Source of the DNA: Metallyticus violacea
Lineage: Eukaryota > Arthropoda > Insecta > Mantodea > Metallyticidae
DNA length: 64,000 bases
Assembly (NCBI GenBank): GCA_030762175.1
Contig: CM060846.1
Location: 238,814,012-238,878,011 of the forward strand
Direction of reading: 5' to 3'
Part shown: positions 12,251 through 24,298 of the stretch, one piece after another
How positions within the stretch are numbered: the stretch's first letter is position 1
How the letters are laid out: each line of letters opens with the position of its first letter
Notes under the pieces: generated by a model
The model's input: the letters and a program-made list of their open reading frames with translations, nothing else
Databases searched by the model: none
What the model was told of the DNA's origin: nothing
Translations under genes and position numbers: made by a program

Positions 12251-13085
12251 TCTTTTCCACATTGAGGGAAGTACTCATAAAAGAACCCTTTAAGAACTTC
12301 TAATTGGCTTACAATTTTTCCCTCTAATCAGGATAAGTGCAAGTAATTCTCAGATAAGATATACAAATTTACAGAGTTCAGGCTGATCTTTTTGAAAATG
12401 TGCTTTCCAAAAATGCAGCTATGTAATCATCGATTCAATTTTACCTCACTTTGATTACGTAATTGAGCTGTTTTGATGTCCCAGGTTGAGTTATAAAAAA
12501 ATATCTGGAAAATGTGGAAGAATTTGAAGCCAATCACTGTCATCAAACTTTGGAGCAAGATAGAATTTATTGTCTAAAAAATCTTTACTTCTTGTCTTAA
12601 GCTTGAACTTTAACCTTGTGATAGCTACCTTATCTCCATGTGCAAAAGTAATGTACTGTGAAAACTATTCATTACTTCACACAGGTCTTTAAAGAATCTG
12701 GAGTTCCGTGGTTGTGATTTAATAAAATGACAACTTTTTCATATTCATCAACAATGTCTATCAATATACTAATAAGAAGTTTGGATGCAAGAATTTTGAC
12801 TATGAATGCATAGTAACTCCAGGGTACATGGCAAGGTACTTTTTTTACTTGGCCATGTAAACCTATAATACAACTTGACATAAACATGTCTCCATCCTCC
12901 AACTAATTAATGCTCTTTCAGTGATACAGCCATTGATTATGTTAAAAATATCATTGACATGTGGTAGACTCTGTCAGTGGATGACAAAACAACGAGTTTT
13001 CCTCAAATTTCATTTTCTGTCCAATATCTCCCAATGACAAGCAAAATAAACAAATCAGTTAACATCGTCGACCTAGATGGGGATA
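12251..13085. other. Intron, nothing recognised
   Basis: AT-rich sequence between two transposon relics. No coding potential beyond chance frames. Confidence 0.4.
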
Positions 13086-14496
13086 TACAGAGGGTGCCAA
13101 AAAATGTATACACATTTCAAGCAAAGAAAAACTTTTAACATAACAAAACTGAATTCACTCAAACAGAAAATAATGAGCACTAATCATCTTAGACTTTTAA
13201 AGTTACAACAGTTGCTCAAAATGCTCACCATCGGCGTCGATACACTTCTGAGTATGTAGCACTACTGATTGACTAATGTTTGCGAAAGTGTCCTCAGCAA
13301 CTGCAGCACATGCCATTTCAATTTCTTCCCAAAGTGCTGCTAGTATAGCTGGTTTTCTACAGTATACAACATCCTTAAGAGTTCCCATAGGTAGAAGTCC
13401 AATGGGGTTAGATCCGGAGAATACGATGGAAACTCAATCGGACCTCTTCGTCCTATCCAGTGCCTTAGAACATTGTCATCAAGCTATGCAAGTATATCTC
13501 GGTGATGATGTGGTGGTGCATCATCCTGTTGGAAGTAAAATTCCTCATTTCCATACAGTCTACGAATGGCGGGTAAGACGGATGTGCGTATCATATTCAG
13601 GTATACTGGGCCAGTTACTATTCCTTCAAAAAAGAATGGCCCCATTAGACCCCTAGGTGACAACATACAACAAACATTAATTCAAGGTAAATTAACAGCC
13701 TTTTATAAAATAACATGTGGATTGTTTACACACCAGTGGACACAGTTATGCCGGTTAACAATTCCGTTCAACTTAAATTGTGTCTCATCGGACCAAACAA
13801 CTTTCCCTACGAAGGCCTCATCCTCTTGCACCATGTTCCGAAACCACCCACAATATTCTCCGATCAGGTTCATCTTCATTTAATGCATGCAAATGTCTTG
13901 GGATTAAAACTTTCAACTTTGCTGTTTTAATAATATGATGTACACTTTCTGCTAATCCCAGTCTCACGTGCACGTTGCTTTGTAGATTTCTGCGGTGAGT
14001 GTTCAAAACGTTCCAAAACCATAGCCGAGAACGCAGGGCTTGTTGCTATGCGAGGTCTCCCAGATCTGCCCTTGTAAACATTGCATACGGTACCATGAGT
14101 CTCAAATTTGTCTCGAATGCATGCAATTGTTACTCGCATTGGCAGTTCTGCTGTACACATGGCTCCATTGCCTTTGAACCTAAACAACATTCTTGGTTTT
14201 CCAATACCACTTCAAAATTGCTTTCCGCTGTTAAACGATAATCTTGGCTCCATTTTGTTGCAGCAATGCTAGCATAACATAATGTGAGTCACATCTGTTT
14301 ATAGAACATCATACGATAATCTTGACTTCATTTGTTCATTGTTGATTTACCTGTAGCAACGCTATCATAACGTATGTGTCACATATGTTTACAGAATATC
14401 ATACTACACATTACTATTGTTTTTTAGTCCAACTTTTAAATGTATTAAATAGATATCAATTGTGGAAGTGTGTATAGATTTTTGGCACCCTCGGTA
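13086..14496 (-). mobile_element. Mariner-like DNA transposon with recognisable terminal inverted repeats
   Basis: About 1.4 kb flanked by TA dinucleotides (13086-13087 and 14495-14496). Left end CAGAGGGTGCCAAAAAATGT and right end, read in reverse, CCGAGGGTGCCAAAAATCTA form clear inverted repeats that continue with TATACACA. The insertion at TA is the hallmark of Tc1/mariner elements. The internal transposase on the reverse strand is broken, so the element cannot move by itself. Its CpG content is higher than that of the surrounding DNA, in keeping with a later insertion. Confidence 0.92.
13203..14250 (-). pseudogene. Mariner-like transposase with stops and frameshifts
   Basis: Reverse-strand reading from 14250 to 13203. 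A DNA-binding region ends in TIACIRDKFETHGTVCNVYK and GRSGRPRIATSP, with FEHSPQKSTKQRARETGISR after it. Next comes the first catalytic block VVWSDETQF near 13800, then [18 protein letters not shown] near 13620, the second Asp in [13 protein letters not shown] near 13520, and the third in YSPDLTPLDFYLW near 13400. About 36 positions separate the last two Asp residues, giving a D,D,D triad rather than D,D,E. An amber stop lies after RDILA, further stops lie near 13710, and a one-base loss near 13388 breaks the frame before the C-terminal segment that ends in GEHFEQLL. The catalytic residues are intact but the frame is not. Confidence 0.88.
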
Positions 14497-16449
14497 TATT
14501 GTTTGGAAAAGAGTTAGGATATATTTTGTAGACATGTTCTTCCTGAAATGTACAAATAACTGCATCATTAATACAAGAAGAAAATAAATCTTCATTTACG
14601 TTGTGGTTTTTACATTTAGCTATGCATGAGTAGAACAGTAGGAATCATTTCCTTAGGTCATGTATGAATTTACAACACATTTTTATTTTTTATACATAGG
14701 ATGTTTAGGGTGATTAATAAACAATGGCCCATTTTAAGCTTTAGACACTACCTAAGCATTGTTTTTTAGTTACTTGTAAATTTCCGTTGCTTAAACAGTG
14801 TTCAGCCGGTGTTTAACAAAACGTTTAAGTCAGAACATCAGCTGGGAAGAAATATGGAATATATTTTAGATTCTTTGCTGCTGATAGAAACATTAGAAAC
14901 TCTTCATTAATGCTGCATATCTCAAATAATATTATTTATACAGACACAATAGTTAAACTTGAAGAAAATACCATCTTTTGTTACAGTGTTGTGGCAAGTA
15001 ATACATTAGAGTAGAAAAAGGCAGCATTCTGAAGAATAAGAGTCGTTTATGCATTGAGGCAATGAGCAACAAAGCTCTTAATTTCCATTTTTCTATACAC
15101 ATCAACTGTAATGTAAATGATTATATTCTATTGTAGCCCAGGGTCTCTGTACAGAAAAGCACACTATTGGTGGCAATGTAGTCATTAGGCTTAGTGTTCA
15201 GCAGTGGTAAGGCAACCATTTTCTTTTAGTGACACTGGTCTTTATTTACTTCACAGTTAAAAGGAATAGAAATTATTTTAGCGACGCCCCTCTGGCGATT
15301 GAGATAATTTATTGTAAAGTGTGTGCAGTCAGTGGGATCTATTACTCTGGGAAAATTATCCCTGGAAAGAATAACACAAATGAATGAAATAATGATGTTC
15401 CACAGCATAACAAATAAATAAAATCTATATATGCCATCCTGGTACCTGGTTTTCTAAATCAGGGCAAATTCTATTTACTATCATAAGCTTTACAATAATC
15501 TCTTCCATTATTTTCCATTTTTCCCTAATGTCTAGAGTAAAATGTATAATAAAATTAAAATAATAACTCAAAATAAATTAAATCAAACCAAAATATGCAT
15601 GTACTAAAACTACTTTCTAATTTAATATCCCGAAATCTACATAATTACCGAAAGCCAGCTATTCTACCCCAATTTTATTTCAAAACTATACTACTAACCA
15701 CTGGTTACCAGCGGTATGTACTGGTATATTTTTTACTTAAATTTCTCTAGCATTAACACTCGCTATTTAATCTTTAAGCTAATTATTTCTTCAGATCATT
15801 TTAAATCATTTCGCCATATCCTACCAATCATCTTCTCTTTAATGACTTGAATTACTTCACTGAATGTTCTTTTTTCTCTTCATTTTTCACCGTAAATCTT
15901 TCCTACTTCATTTATTTATCCTAACACCTTAACTCACTGAACACTAACACCTCACTTCCACCATATCATTCACTACCTTTCTTTCTTCCAGCTATCCTTT
16001 CCTCCACCTCTTAATCCTCACGGACTCCTGATTACGCCATTCCTCACAATCTGCTCCTCTCACCACTCATTCCCCTGGCTTGAACTTTCCCAATGATCCA
16101 CTCATCCCTTCGTGCTCCACCTCCTCACTCCTCCTATCCAACATCTCCTTTTCTCTTCCTCCATTCCTATTATTTACGCCTTCCTTCATCATCATATCTC
16201 TCCTTTACTTGCGTGTTTTTTCTTCTTTGCCATCCTATGCCTATTATATGTTCTATAAGTGTAGTGTTCTATGGTTATTACGTTATTATGTTCGTATTCG
16301 CTCTGATCATCTTGATTCTTTCACTTCCCTCTTGTTCCTTATTATCACCCCTAGTGGAATATCCCAAGCTAACTTATCTTCAAGACTAAATGTTCTAAAT
16401 GCTTAAATAGCTCTTTATTTCTCAGTATGTGTTCCACTTGCTAAGCACT
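14497..16449. other. Intron with a pyrimidine-rich stretch, nothing coding recognised
   Basis: AT-rich to about 15800, then strongly C/T-rich to about 16390. Overlapping forward frames in the pyrimidine-rich part encode low-complexity Ser/Leu/Pro/Phe strings and are compositional. The stretch adjoins a reverse-strand LINE and could belong to its 3' region. Confidence 0.4.
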
Positions 16450-18810
16450 CAAAATCTTCCTTTCTTCTCTAACTTGGTCTAAATAATGAATGCATTCAAA
16501 TAACACATGCTCTGGATTATCCCTAGTGTTACAGAGTTTACAAATATCCTGCAGTCTGTTAATTTTTTCCCATTATTTTTATAGGGTCTGTGACGTGTGA
16601 GATAATAGACCATGCCTTTGGTTGGTTGTATGTGTTTTAATTTTAATATTTCAGAAATGTTGTTGAATAGACTAAGTTCTTTTGCATGCTTCTATATTTT
16701 CCCATTGTACTGTCATTGTGTTTTCAAATTATCTTTTATGCCGCGTAAATTGTTACACTGTCAGCCAATTGTGTTATTTACTTTCTCTGTTTTGCCCTTT
16801 TTTGAGCCAGAAAGTTACTCTTACCTTAATTGACAAGTCAATTGACCATTACCCTGTAGATACTAACAGGGCCAAGGTGGGTGAGGTATTTCCAGCTCCT
16901 GTGAATTGTGCTAAAAATTTCTCTATGATCTTAAGAAGTTTCGTATTTGGACATTATTTATTCTCATTGCCCAGACCCCTGCTCCATAAAGTAATATTGA
17001 TGCAAAAATACTGGTATGGTAGGTTTAGGCTGTAATGACCTTTAATGAAATTTTAAAGTTAAATTGAGCTAACCTGGCCAATTTCATATTATATTTTCAG
17101 ATTTATTCCTAACGTAGTCAATGTGTTTTCTGAAGTTCAATTTTTCACGCAAATGTATGTTTAGGTATTTCTTTTTGAAGTCTTATATTTTTGTGTATAC
17201 TTTATACGTGGATCTCTTTTAAGGTTACCTTTTAACACCATATAACCTATTTATTTTTAGCTACCTGAAGTTTTGTTGATCTACACTAATTACCTTGTTT
17301 TTTGTTACATAGTTTGGGCGATTTTTAATTTCAATATGTTTACCTGCTATTAGGGATAACACATCATGGGCATATGCAATGGTATTGGTGACATTTACAT
17401 CGTTATATAATTCGTCATAAAGCGTTTCTAGAACAATGTCCCAAAAATAAAAAATAAATTTAGGACTTTCTATACAGTTCGTGTGCGAATCTTCTAGTTG
17501 GGTTATGTATACAATTTGCAAATTTGGATTGTATATTATTATGACTGCCATTAGGAATGACCCTTGCTCTTGCAGGAGTAGTGTAATTTTTCCCTTGTGT
17601 GTGTATGGCTCCTAAATACATAATAAGTCTAGTTCAGTTCTGCCACAGTCTTCTTTAACTCCGACATAATATGTTTGTTCCTGTCCAATTTTGATTTATC
17701 TATATACGTTCTTTTCTTCCATGTTCTTTTCTAAGTAATATGTAGCGTGCATATAATTATAATGATTTTGGTTCCTATACTAGAATATTGTTCTGTCACC
17801 TCTGGATAATTTGTGAATTGTAATAATTTTTATTGAAGGAATTCTTCTTTACCTGAATGCTTTTGGTTTTGGGATGGTAAGGATTTAGTTTTTTAGTTTA
17901 GATCTAGGTTTATTATTACTACTTAGTTGTTTTATAACGGTGTCAAACTTGATTTCTATGTTTTTATAGGTGCTTTGTTTCTTGATAGAGATTTTGTTTT
18001 TGAAAGGAGTGTTAGCAGGATGCCTGGGTGTTGTTGGAGTACTGAGTCTATTAGGTTCATTTTTGGAGTAAATTTTGGTATAATTTACTCCATCATGCTG
18101 GATTTGAACATAACAATTCGTCCAACTTTGATTTATATCGAAAATTATCCTGCCATAACGAAATATGTTTGTATGTTTTGAGATGCAAATAATCGTTCCT
18201 TCTTTTATAGACAGTGTTTAATAGGTTTAATAATTCATTTGGGTCCATTTTAATGTTTGAGTTTTTAATTTTATACGGTCAATGGCATCTGACAAGAAAT
18301 ATTGATTCACTGTTTTCATGCAGCTTACGCGTGACGTGTCACAAAGCGGAAGTCAAGACGCATCTTTCCTCAAGTCGACTCAGCTGTAGCGTGACGTCAA
18401 AATCCGCATAGATCTGGTTAATATCGGGAGTTATTTTGTCGTCAGCATTTGTCGAAGTTGTGTTTTCTTGTACATCCGTGTTTGCAGTTGAGTTAAATAT
18501 TATGTGGTACTTACTATTGATTTCATTTACATCGCTTTCCGCTTCAAGCGCCTCAATTTATACCCCTTTTGATTGAAGTTACATTATTGTCCTTGCTGCC
18601 CTTTAAACTGACCAATTTTGCTCAAATTTTTATTTCTTCTTGCCAATAACGATTTTAAAATACTACTTCCCAGCTTCTTTTGCAGAACAAATTGTTCAAT
18701 CTCTTTTCTTTGATTTCTTCCTTCTCCTTCCTTTTCTTCGCCTTCTGTGCTTGTGTCTTCAATCATTAAGGCATGATAGTTCACCTCGACCTCCTCCTTG
18801 ATTCCCAATT
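16450..18810 (-). pseudogene. Decayed non-LTR retrotransposon ORF2 (RT plus CCHC end)
   Basis: Reverse-strand reading shows a reverse transcriptase with the catalytic YADD box mutated to YAHD (NTIAYAHDVLSLIAGKHIEI near 17370), preceded by FWDIVLETLYDEL. Near 17110 there is a segment like 'KYLG..LDEKL.F..HIDYVRNKSE' (LNFRKHIDYVRNKSENI). Near 16640 comes KGMVYYLTRHRPYK. Near 16530 there is an intact zinc knuckle, C-x2-C-x7-H-x4-C (ICKLCNTRDNPEHVLFEC). The knuckle and layout suit the R1/I/Jockey-like groups. The part above about 17600 is assigned by continuity only; it includes a Glu/Lys-rich frame at 18584-18808. Many stops; inactive. Confidence 0.75.
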
Positions 18811-18936
18811 ATTTATCCGTGTTAGGGAATCTTAATTTTGTTATTTATCGTTTAAAGATATTTCCAGTTCTTTAATTTTGTGTTTGATAAAATCTCCAAA
18901 ATGTCTTTTATCATCTATCTGTGTGTTTCTATCTAC

Positions 18937-19264
18937 GGTATTAAAATTGTCGGTCCTGGTGGTGTAGTGGTTACCATACTTGCCTCCTATACCCAAAACG
19001 CGGGTTCGAACCCGGCCAGGACCGATGGATTTTTTCGGGCGTAAAAATCCTAAGTATGGCTTCCTTCGGAAGGGAAGTAAAGCCGTGGGTCCCGTGTCGT
19101 ACATTTGCGGCACGAAAAAGAACCTCAAGCCTGAAAGAGAGGCCTCTGAGCAAAATTTGTCGGCCGTTTCACGCCCTGAGTTGAATGGGACGCTGATGAC
19201 CTGAGCTGTTAAAGGGCGTCCTTAAATAAATCAATCAAAAAAAAAAAAAAAAGGTATTAAAATT
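18937..19264 (+). mobile_element. SINE-A, full-length tRNA-derived copy with perfect 12-bp TSD
   Basis: The body is 18949-19252. The head resembles a tRNA with internal RNA polymerase III promoter boxes: box A-like TGGTGTAGTGG and box B-like GGGTTCGAACCC. A conserved body follows ('cctaagtatggcttccttcg', 'gaacctcaagcctgaaaga', 'ggccgtttcacgccctgag'), then an AAATAAATCAATC end and a 15-18 A tail. It is bracketed by a perfect 12-bp duplication, ggtattaaaatt, at 18937-18948 and 19253-19264. About 18 CpGs are intact, which marks it as young. The tRNA-like head is not a working tRNA gene. Confidence 0.96.
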
Positions 19265-19418
19265 ATTCTTTAGTTTAAGTTTATGGACTGTGATTATTAT
19301 TAAGTTTCTTTTTATCCCGGTGAAAGTATATCTTCTTTAGGGTTTTCCTCTTTTTGTGTCCATTTTTCTTCTGTCCACAATCAGTTCGCGCGATAACTCT
19401 TTCCCTAGACCAGCGTAA

Positions 19419-19448
19419 CAAATAATAATAATAATAATAATAATAATA

Positions 19449-19490
<42 letters not shown>

Positions 19491-19492
19491 TT
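19419..19492. repeat. (AAT)n/(ATT)n palindromic microsatellite
   Basis: An AAT run switches directly into an ATT run, so the two halves are reverse complements and can form a hairpin. Confidence 0.95.
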
Positions 19493-19497
19493 ATACT

Positions 19498-19655
19498 CGA
19501 ATGTTAATGCTCATCTAAAAAGGACGTCGAAATCATGTTTAATGAAAGAAAGCTGGTCATCGTCAAAGAAGTTGATTAACCTTCTCGTCAAACTGTTGAT
19601 GGCGGACAGGATACTATGTTAGTGTTCTGCGCACGGTCGAGCATTAACATTCACG
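19498..19655. repeat. Short inverted repeat, possible MITE or hairpin
   Basis: CGAATGTTAATGCTC at 19498-19512 is mirrored by GAGCATTAACATTCACG at 19639-19655 (one extra base). About 126 bp lie between the arms. No coding content. It could be a small non-autonomous element, but no target duplication was recognised because the left flank is microsatellite. Confidence 0.6.
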
Positions 19656-20440
19656 GTATTGCCATAGATAGCATTAAATGCACCGGTTGCCAAGAACCGT
19701 AACGTCAGAATACGCTGCAGTGTGATAGGTAATGGCTCAAATAAATGCCGTATGTTACGTAACAAGTTCCTTGGTTTCTAATGAGGAACGAAAGCATGCT
19801 TTAAAAGCTGCTTCTCAACAGAATTACTGCGATCAAGGTAAAGATGTCGAAGAGGATGCCTTTCAACTAATAATAAATAAATATCTTCGGAACCGTCTCT
19901 ATATAAATATAGTGACATTCTCCAATGAACACAGCCCACTCTTGTACACGGTAGTTTGAGACTGAGGTTTAAACATCTGATTTAGACAGTGTCTGCTACT
20001 AAACGCAGTCTTCGCAACAGCAGTCGTTCGTTGTTAAACGTGAAACATCGTCTAAATATTGTTTCCGCAATTTGCCCTTGGTTTCTAAATGTTACATGAG
20101 AAGAATGAGTTCATGCAGCCGTTGGTTACTTCCGCACTCACAACAAGGGCTTCAACGGCTATTATCCTCTACAACAATGAAAACCCATATTTAAATGCTC
20201 TTTACAGCATTCATTTTCTTTCCTTCTGTGTAGTATTTGAGGTACATCTCCTGGTATGGGTGTGAGGGAGGGGATAATGATAGTCGGAAGAGGTAAACAA
20301 GATAAGGAGGGCCGCCGCAATGTCGACCGTGGCGGGAGGAGGTAGTAAACACACAGTACTTTCTTCCCCTTGACATTAGCCCCTGAACAAATGCAGCAAT
20401 CTGCTCTTGCTGCTAGCCGCTCTTATTCTAATTCGCAACT

Positions 20441-20443
<3 letters not shown>
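19656..20443. other. CpG-containing non-coding DNA, nothing recognised
   Basis: Clearly richer in CpG than the first 13 kb. No coding frame with family features. The 75-codon frame at 19732 has no support. Confidence 0.4.
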
Positions 20444-20507
<64 letters not shown>

Positions 20508-20527
20508 ACACACACACACACACACAC
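20444..20527. repeat. (CT)n(CA)n compound microsatellite
   Basis: About 30 CT units followed after a short GT break by about 10 CA units. A frame through it encodes only Leu-Ser and Thr-His repeats and is not a gene. Confidence 0.97.
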
Positions 20528-20703
20528 GCACGCACCCTCGGGCAAATCCTACAAACCGTGTACCCAGTAGTTTTAACTCCTACAGGGGAAAAAAACGCCA
20601 TGAAACTTCACAAGTGCAGCACATCTACGCTACTGCGCCGTTGATTTCTAAGCGCTATTATCTAGCTAATAGCTGTGTCGCACTATCTTCGGTAAAACAC
20701 GCC

Positions 20704-20705
<2 letters not shown>

Positions 20706-20735
<30 letters not shown>
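20706..20735. repeat. T30 homopolymer
   Basis: Uninterrupted run of about 30 T. It could be the remnant A tail of a reverse-oriented retroposon, but no SINE body adjoins it. Confidence 0.9.
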
Positions 20736-20737
<2 letters not shown>

Positions 20738-20739
20738 TT

Positions 20740-22200
20740 TGCTCGACATCTTGATATCCAAGTGCTGGGTTGAAGGTAATAGAGTATGTCTGGGCTCAAA
20801 TGATTAATAATTGGAATCTGGTGAAGAAAGAGAGAAAAAAGAGCCCTGTTGGAGCACTGTAGACGAATTTGGAAAAATCTTGGAAAAGTTCGAAAATAAT
20901 ATGAACAATTCCGTTCGAATTCAGACGTCTTGAACAGAAATTGTGTCTGCACTCCCTATTGAAGATCTTGCATTTTGAGTATATTATTATTTCTATTATA
21001 ATAATTTCATTTGAAATATTTTGTAACATTTATAAACTAAAAGTCTAATAAATATTTATATTTATTTTTGCCTATGAGTTAATCATCGGGTATAATTTTA
21101 AATATTTGATTTACAGTAATTTAGAACCTGGTTTTACGTTCATAAAATAACATGAAGTTGTGATATTTCATAGTTATGCTTCAGGTCAGTTGTATTGCTT
21201 AAATAGCCTAAGATACGGGTACTAATTTTCCGTTGAATAGCTGAATTCACAAAAATATTTTATTCAAGTTATGTATTTTATAAACCTGTCATAAAAAATG
21301 TCTTACTTCAGTATAAGCAAAATTATACAGGCTACAGAACATTAAAGGAAACTTGTTCGTTATTTCTTCTATTTCGTGTTTTTAAATTAAGTTTTGCTTA
21401 ATATTTTTGTATTATATATTTTATATTTGTAACATTAATAAAGCCATGTATTTCGCGACTTCAGATATGAAAATAAATCTGCGAAACATAAAATATTCTC
21501 TACACGAGAAACCCGTCCTTCCCTGCACAGTCACAGGATACCTAAACACAACCGTTTTCCCGTCCAAATTCATGAAGTGGAAGAGTTCAAGGCGACCTCT
21601 GTTTTGTTTACATCTTCCGACCATCGCTGTCCCTGCCTTTACGCGTAGCCGCGAACACGTGTTGAGAATTGTATAAACGCCGACGGATTATAATCCAAGT
21701 CAATTTTTTTTTTTTTCCAGCCTCTTGCATAACTGACACGCTTAAAAGTATCTGACAATAAAAATAAAATTGTGTGTTAAACATGACATTAAAAAGAACC
21801 ACAATTAGACAGCGCACTTATATTCAGCCATATTTTGATCGAACTGATTAAAGCCTGGCTACGTATATGCTTAAATGGACAAGTTCTAGAAGTGTTGCAA
21901 ACAAAACTCAGGGAAAGGTTCCCTAATCGCTAAGGACCTTTCTTAGCAACTCGGTTATTCTGGAAAGGAGAATTGGCTGCAAAAGTGACGCGTAATGTTT
22001 GATAGGAGAGTGATTTGTGCGGTTCGTAGTTACATTCTCGCCCATAAACATTCGCTAATGCGAAGTGTCTTCAGATGTAGCACTTATAGTTTTATACAAA
22101 GATGTTGCTTTACTGATTTTTTTTACATAGTGTCTTAATTAGCGGCGATTTAAAATAGCATTTATTGTTCCTTAATAAACAGTATGTATTTTTTTACTTG
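20740..22200. other. Non-coding DNA, nothing recognised
   Basis: Mixed AT-rich and CpG-bearing sequence. The frames at 21407 and 21421 overlap on opposite strands and carry no motif. Confidence 0.4.
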
Positions 22201-22224
22201 CTTTTTCGCCATTACTGATTATTT

Positions 22225-22285
22225 TTCCCGAAACGGCCAAGCATGTACCCTTGCGGGTACGCGTACCACCGGTTGGGAACCGATG
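22225..22285 (-). repeat. hAT-type terminal segment
   Basis: Read in reverse, the sequence is CATCGGTTCCCAACCGGTGG followed by TACGCGTACCCGCAAGGGTA. This strongly resembles the termini of many animal hAT elements (CAG.GGTTCCCAACC..., then a GC-rich 'gcgtaccc' segment). No matching second end or transposase was found nearby, so it is probably a solo relic. Confidence 0.5.
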
Positions 22286-22289
22286 TGCT

Positions 22290-23399
22290 AAACCAGCAAT
22301 GATAAACTAAATATTACTTTTGCACACTTGCAAATTACTTTAGGTATCCGTTTAACTATTGTAACTGGCATAGTTCTTGCGTTATTTAGGTCTTACCTTT
22401 GGTTCGGAATAATCACCACGAAAAACGTAAAGAATATTGTGAATCCGACTCAAAACACCGAAAGCGGACGCGATAACCAATTCATAAATAGAATGGGCAT
22501 TTCGTTGGGTTGCTTGTGCGTGAATAGTCAGACCCAAGTCTGCGCCGAGAGCGGCAGCCAGCACTAACCAGCATCGAACTGCTCCTTTCATTTGTACTTA
22601 ATTGTGCAGTTGACCAAACTTATTACATTAACCAGCTATACCATGGAAGTGGCTGTACTAAATTTTTCTCTTGAATATCCTAACCTGCCAAGCGCAAGAA
22701 TTCGAAAGAATATTCTTATAAAATATGCTAGCGTTCTAGTAGTGTTAAAATATTCGAAGATAGAGGAGATTTTAGCATGCATAAAAACTGGCTCCAATAA
22801 TAGGTAGTAATTCGACTGTTTAATTAGGAAATAAGTTTTCTTTCACTCTCCTTCGGCATATTTTGGATGTTTTAGGGGCTTGAGAATCGTATAACCTCGA
22901 AAATTGCGGCATGTTTAAAAGAGAATTTTTAGAACGACTAAATTAATGCAAACGAAATCAGAGTAGCCAGTTGATATTCTTAAGTCATGTTTTGCAGTTG
23001 TATTGCTTACTTTTAAATGTACATATTTAAAATTTCCGGTTTGCAAAGGAAATTAATTATGGTACAAGCGGTTAGTTATTATCCAAAAGCATAGCAGTGA
23101 AGAATCACAGCATATAGCATATATATATATTATGCTAGCAAACCTGTAGTTTGGAGCGACATTGGCCACTCCTGTTCTTCTTCATGCAGTTAATCGGTAG
23201 AAAAGAAATTCAAGAATCTTCGATATATCGTGGTACTTCATATGGTATTTAGCATTAGAAATTAAACGTAACCATATTCCTTTTAATGCTGCTTCCTTTG
23301 TCTTGGTGACTTTGAATTAATTGTGGCAAATCGCGCGGTCCTCGAATCGACAAAGCATTTTTCAAATAATATTTCTCTCCTACAAAGGACTTTAAAACA
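22290..23399. other. CpG-containing non-coding DNA
   Basis: No supported coding segment. A short (TA)n run lies near 23117-23130. The frame at 22328 and its reverse partner show no family features. Confidence 0.4.
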
Positions 23400-24001
23400 G
23401 TTAACTGCAACGTGAACTCTCGTAATATGTCAGACTGCTAATGTATTAAAAACAGTATTTGTAGGAAATATGCCCGTCCGCCGTTTGTTCCGCCACGAAT
23501 CCACTCGAGTCGTTAACTTTGTTCATTTATTTCCGTAAATGAGAAATGGCTTAGAAAGGCAAGCTGTAAACAGCAAGCGTCTATCAGATTACGGCTGTGA
23601 ACGAAGGTACACACTTTTCCCTCACAACGAGTAGAGCTTTATTTTTGGCTTCTCACTATTTTTGAACGTGCATCGCCGCGAGTTGCCCACTCTGCCATGT
23701 CTTCTCAAGTGCGCGCGTGTTCATGATGGCCGGTGTGCAGGCCCGTGTGTCGTCCTTGTTGCTGGACAAAATCGGATGCAATTGCATGCTGCTAGACTTT
23801 CGATAAGCAGATATTACAGTAGTATTCAGTTCGATCGATCGAGTTATTGTGCTTTGCCGAAAAGTTGTAGAATTCACATAGGCGTCCAATAACTAATATT
23901 GTGGTATTATGTAATGTGCTCAAAATTTACTTAGAGTGTAATTTATATTCTGATATTATTAGGAAATTATCGGTAATAATTTTATTGAGTGATACTTGGA
24001 A
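23400..24001 (+). promoter_or_regulatory. CpG-rich candidate promoter and 5' UTR
   Basis: Locally CpG-dense (for example 'cccgtccgccgtttgttccg', 'gcatcgccgcgagttgccc', 'cagttcgatcgatcgagtt') and free of transposon sequence. It lies directly upstream of the candidate first exon, and the CpG density collapses within about 300 bp after that exon. I could not assign a TATA box or initiator with confidence, so this is inference from composition and position. Confidence 0.4.
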
Positions 24002-24298
24002 ATGGATTGGCCGCACTTGTCAAATTCAGATGGACAACCGCTACACTGGGTGCAGCAACAAGTGCCGGCGTCACTGCAACCACCGCCACCATTTCATCCG
24101 CTGACGCAGTCGCAGATGACGTTTATTCCATCTTCGTGGTGGCCTGTTACCGACATGTCAAACGCTGTCGGTTGTAATCTTCCTTGGACATGGATACCAT
24201 GTATGGATCCCACCACAGTGGTACAGTCTAAGAATTTGCTGGAACCAGAAGCAGAGCTTAATCTAGGTGCTGACATTGAACCATGCCTTGTTAATGAG
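24002..24298 (+). CDS. Candidate alternative first coding exon, Pro/Trp-rich
   Basis: Starts at the first ATG after a CpG-rich region (TTGGAAATGG context) and is open for 116 codons to a TAA at 24347. The protein begins MDWPHLSNSDGQPLHWVQQQ. It then has a Pro-rich stretch (SLQPPPPFHPLTQ), a Trp/Pro segment (PSSWWPVTDM, LPWTWIPCM) and an acidic end (EPEAELNLGADIEPCLVNE). I recognise no domain. A weak donor (gag|gtagat at 24298/24299) would leave the frame in phase 0, which fits the kinase acceptor at 58256. Alternatives are a donor at 24339 in phase 2, or a small stand-alone gene ending at 24349 with a polyadenylation-like AATAAA near 24505. Membership of the kinase gene is inference. Confidence 0.45.

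Noticed and set aside
16080..16406. Two overlapping forward frames of about 100 codons
   Set aside because: They lie in a C/T-rich tract, so both frames are low-complexity by composition.
18949..19025. Possible tRNA gene (also at 36113, 47711, 51918 and 34278)
   Set aside because: These are tRNA-derived SINE heads: repeated, attached to a shared body and tail, flanked by target duplications, and mismatched in the acceptor stem.
20370..20570. Frame with Leu-Ser and Thr-His repeats (also the frames at 41596, 41557, 59267, 59303 and 59355)
   Set aside because: These are translations of microsatellites, not genes.
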